Assembly (NCBI GenBank): GCA_020722165.1
Contig: DYLI01000056.1
Coordinates: forward strand, 1-8,070
Length of the DNA: 8,070 nucleotides
Reading direction: 5' to 3'
Source: Halothiobacillus neapolitanus
Lineage (GTDB): Bacteria > Pseudomonadota > Gammaproteobacteria > Halothiobacillales > Halothiobacillaceae
The notes below the pieces were generated by a model that did not search any database, was not told the origin of the DNA, and saw only the letters and a program-made list of their open reading frames with translations. Position 1 is the first letter of the stretch. Each line of letters opens with the position of its first letter. Made by a program: the position numbers and the translations under genes. Below, piece by piece: positions 6,763 to 8,070 of this stretch.

Positions 6763-7362
6763 ATGAATGATAAAGCTTGGTGTGATCCATTGATTGCGGG
6801 CTTGGCCGAGTCGGGTTATGCCGTGCTGGAGAATGCGTTTCCATCGGCTTGGGTCGAGGCTTTACGTGATGAGGCTTTGGCGCGGCGCACGCAATTTCGC
6901 CCGGCGGGGATTGGCAATCAGGCCATGCGGGCGCAGGCAGTGCGTGGCGATAGCATCGACTGGCTGGAGTGGGGCGAAGGTGGGGCGGGTTTGCAGGCAT
7001 TTTGGCAGGCAATGGAGTCGCTGCGCGAGGCGTTGAATCATGAGCTGTATCTTGGCGTGCGCGAGCTGGAATGCCATTTTGCGCTGTATCCGGCGGGCGG
7101 TGGTTATCAGAGGCATCATGACAATCCGCAGGGACGTTCGGCGCGTTTGGTGACTGTGTTGCTGTATTTGAACCCGGATTGGCGGCCTGAGCATGGCGGG
7201 GTTTTGCAGATTTATAATCCTGAAGACGAATCGCGGGTGTTGGCACGGGTCGAGCCGCGTGCCGGTACGTTTGTGGCTTTTTTGGCCGAGCGTTTTCCGC
7301 ATGAAGTTTTGCTGGCGCAGCATGAGCGTTTGAGTCTGAGCGGCTGGTGGAGGCGCGGATAA
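6763..7362 (+). CDS. 2-oxoglutarate/Fe(II)-dependent oxygenase, prolyl-4-hydroxylase/SM-20-like
   Basis: This predicted cytoplasmic non-haem iron dioxygenase would couple 2-oxoglutarate decarboxylation to hydroxylation of a substrate, likely a protein side chain. From the ATG at 6763 it has 199 residues: an N-terminal helical part (GLAESGYAVLENAFP, about 13-27), RGDSIDWLEWG (61-71), then the double-stranded beta-helix core. The iron triad is H118-x-D120 (RHHDNP) and H180 (FPHEV). R189, nine residues after H180, fits the 2-oxoglutarate anchor, with the same spacing as in PHD2. Y109 and Y115 and the LLYLNPDW...HGG stretch also match bacterial PHD-type enzymes, such as the Pseudomonas enzyme reported to hydroxylate EF-Tu. 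In-frame ATGs at 6733 and 6745 are alternatives; homology in the family begins around MNDKAWCDPL, so 6763 is preferred. The repair gene follows after 2 nt. Substrate is unproven. Confidence 0.9.
   Translation: MNDKAWCDPLIAGLAESGYAVLENAFPSAWVEALRDEALARRTQFRPAGIGNQAMRAQAVRGDSIDWLEWGEGGAGLQAFWQAMESLREALNHELYLGVRELECHFALYPAGGGYQRHHDNPQGRSARLVTVLLYLNPDWRPEHGGVLQIYNPEDESRVLARVEPRAGTFVAFLAERFPHEVLLAQHERLSLSGWWRRG
7349..7353 (+). promoter_or_regulatory. Shine-Dalgarno sequence for the downstream repair gene
   Basis: GGAGG sits inside the last codons of the oxygenase gene, 11 nt before the ATG at 7365. The spacing is a little long, but it is one of the strongest ribosome-binding matches in the window and supports that start. 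Confidence 0.6.
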
Positions 7363-7364
7363 AT

Positions 7365-8070
7365 ATGAATACGCAGGAAATTTTTGCAGCGTTGCGCGAC
7401 GGCGCGTTGTTGGTGACGGTGAATAATCGCCTGGCGCGGCATTGGCGGTCGTCGTTTGCCAAGGTGGCGGCGCAGGATGCGGCGCTGTGGCCGACGGCGC
7501 AGATTATGCCGTGGGGTGCATGGTTGCGGCAGATGTGGGCGGATGTGAGTTGGCTTGATCCGCATGTGCCGTTGTTGCTGGAACCGGCGCAGGCGGCTTT
7601 GTTGTGGCAAAACATGCTTGAGCGCGATATTGACAAGGGGCATAGCTCGCCGCTGTTGCAAGCGCGATCTTCTGCGCGATTGGCGCATGATGCCTGGACA
7701 TTGCTGCATGATTGGCGCTTATCCTTGCCGTTTGAAACATTGGAGTGCAGTGACGATGTGCTGAAATTTCAGCAATGGGCCGAGCAGTTTGCGGCGGAAT
7801 GTCGCAGTAATAATTGGTTCGATGAGGCGGGATTATCAATCAATCTGCTCGCGGCATGGAATCAAGAGCAGGGCAGTTTGCCTGCACGGATACTTTTTTT
7901 GGGCTTTGAGGATTGGACTCCGGCGCAGCGGGCGTTGCTGGATGGATTGGGTGCGCGTGGGGTGGATGTCGTGCTGTGTGGTGAAGCGGAGTCCCGATTT
8001 TCTCCCCCCCCCTTCGCAAGAGCGGTGCGTGTCGCTCTGGCCGATGCCGCTGCGGAAGACGAGGCTGCGG
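7365..8070 (+). CDS. AddB-like / PD-(D/E)XK superfamily probable DNA repair protein (partial, N-terminal 235 codons)
   Basis: The open frame from the ATG at 7365 runs off the right edge after 235 codons. The N-terminal VTVNNRLARHW (17-27) followed by PTAQIMPWGAWLRQMW (43-58) is typical of the helicase-like N-terminus of AddB-related 'probable DNA repair protein' members, which usually carry a PD-(D/E)XK nuclease at the C-terminus. LEPAQAALLWQ (72-82) and ILFLGFEDWTPAQRALLDGL (176-195) also fit that group, and DAAAEDEAA at the end resembles the start of its next conserved segment. Such proteins act with an AddA/UvrD-like helicase in double-strand break processing (family knowledge); the partner and nuclease motif would lie beyond the window. 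It is probably cotranscribed with the oxygenase (2 nt gap). A run of nine C at 8004-8012 encodes three prolines in frame (P214-P216); the sequence after it still reads as a plausible family protein. Confidence 0.82.
   Translation, partial: MNTQEIFAALRDGALLVTVNNRLARHWRSSFAKVAAQDAALWPTAQIMPWGAWLRQMWADVSWLDPHVPLLLEPAQAALLWQNMLERDIDKGHSSPLLQARSSARLAHDAWTLLHDWRLSLPFETLECSDDVLKFQQWAEQFAAECRSNNWFDEAGLSINLLAAWNQEQGSLPARILFLGFEDWTPAQRALLDGLGARGVDVVLCGEAESRFSPPPFARAVRVALADAAAEDEAA
8004..8012 (+). repeat. C9 homopolymer tract within coding sequence
   Basis: Nine consecutive C bases fall exactly on three proline codons of the repair gene. Such runs are prone to slipped-strand indels and to sequencing error. 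The reading frame stays open on both sides as given. Confidence 0.95.

Noticed and set aside
6422..7636. A 404-codon open frame on the minus strand spanning the oxygenase gene, its promoter region and parts of both neighbouring genes.
   Set aside because: Its translation is rich in Ala, Pro, Arg, Thr and His with no recognisable motif, and it lies antisense to genes with full catalytic motifs. Long antisense frames are expected in GC-rich DNA with strong third-position bias.
1..8070. CRISPR arrays, tRNA genes, insertion sequences, toxin-antitoxin or defence modules.
   Set aside because: No regularly spaced repeats, terminal inverted repeats, cloverleaf-like segments or defence-type proteins were seen; nearly all of the sequence is taken up by the eight genes described.

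Overview
The window carries eight protein-coding genes packed end to end. Six are complete, and one at each edge runs out of the window. There is no rRNA, tRNA, CRISPR array or insertion sequence that I can see. Base composition (moderately GC-rich) and codon style look uniform, so nothing points to recent transfer. The gene set suggests a gammaproteobacterium: a YcgL-family protein (a family known mainly from that class), a NudE-cysQ pair arranged as I recall it in Pseudomonas, and an MTA/SAH-deaminase-type amidohydrolase. I cannot name the genus.

Left part (about 1-3499, minus strand). This is a tight three-gene operon, read from right to left: a membrane-anchored thioredoxin-like protein with a CAVC active site, then a two-transmembrane sensor histidine kinase with a large periplasmic domain, then an NtrC-type sigma-54-dependent response regulator. 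Gaps between the genes are only 3 and 5 nt. The regulator lacks its C-terminus because the window ends. Kinase and regulator form an obvious two-component pair. The thioredoxin-like gene at the head of the operon hints at a link to envelope redox state, but the kinase's periplasmic part has no cysteine, so direct thiol exchange is unlikely.

Middle (about 3506-4887, plus strand). nudE and cysQ overlap by 4 nt (ATGA) and start divergently from the left operon. They remove ADP-containing nucleotides and 3'-phosphoadenosine 5'-phosphate respectively. cysQ ends 9 nt from the convergent end of ycgL.

Right part. On the minus strand, an MTA/SAH-deaminase-like amidohydrolase (6669-5254) is followed 39 nt later by ycgL (5214-4897). 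On the plus strand, starting divergently, are a 2-oxoglutarate/Fe(II) oxygenase of the prolyl-hydroxylase-like type (6763-7362) and, 2 nt later, the N-terminal part of an AddB-like/PD-(D/E)XK superfamily DNA repair protein that runs off the right edge. That last gene contains a C9 run.

Most of the window is recognisable housekeeping and signalling. The points most worth a second look are the thioredoxin/two-component operon, the oxygenase-repair gene pairing, the crowded nudE/thioredoxin start region and the C9 tract.
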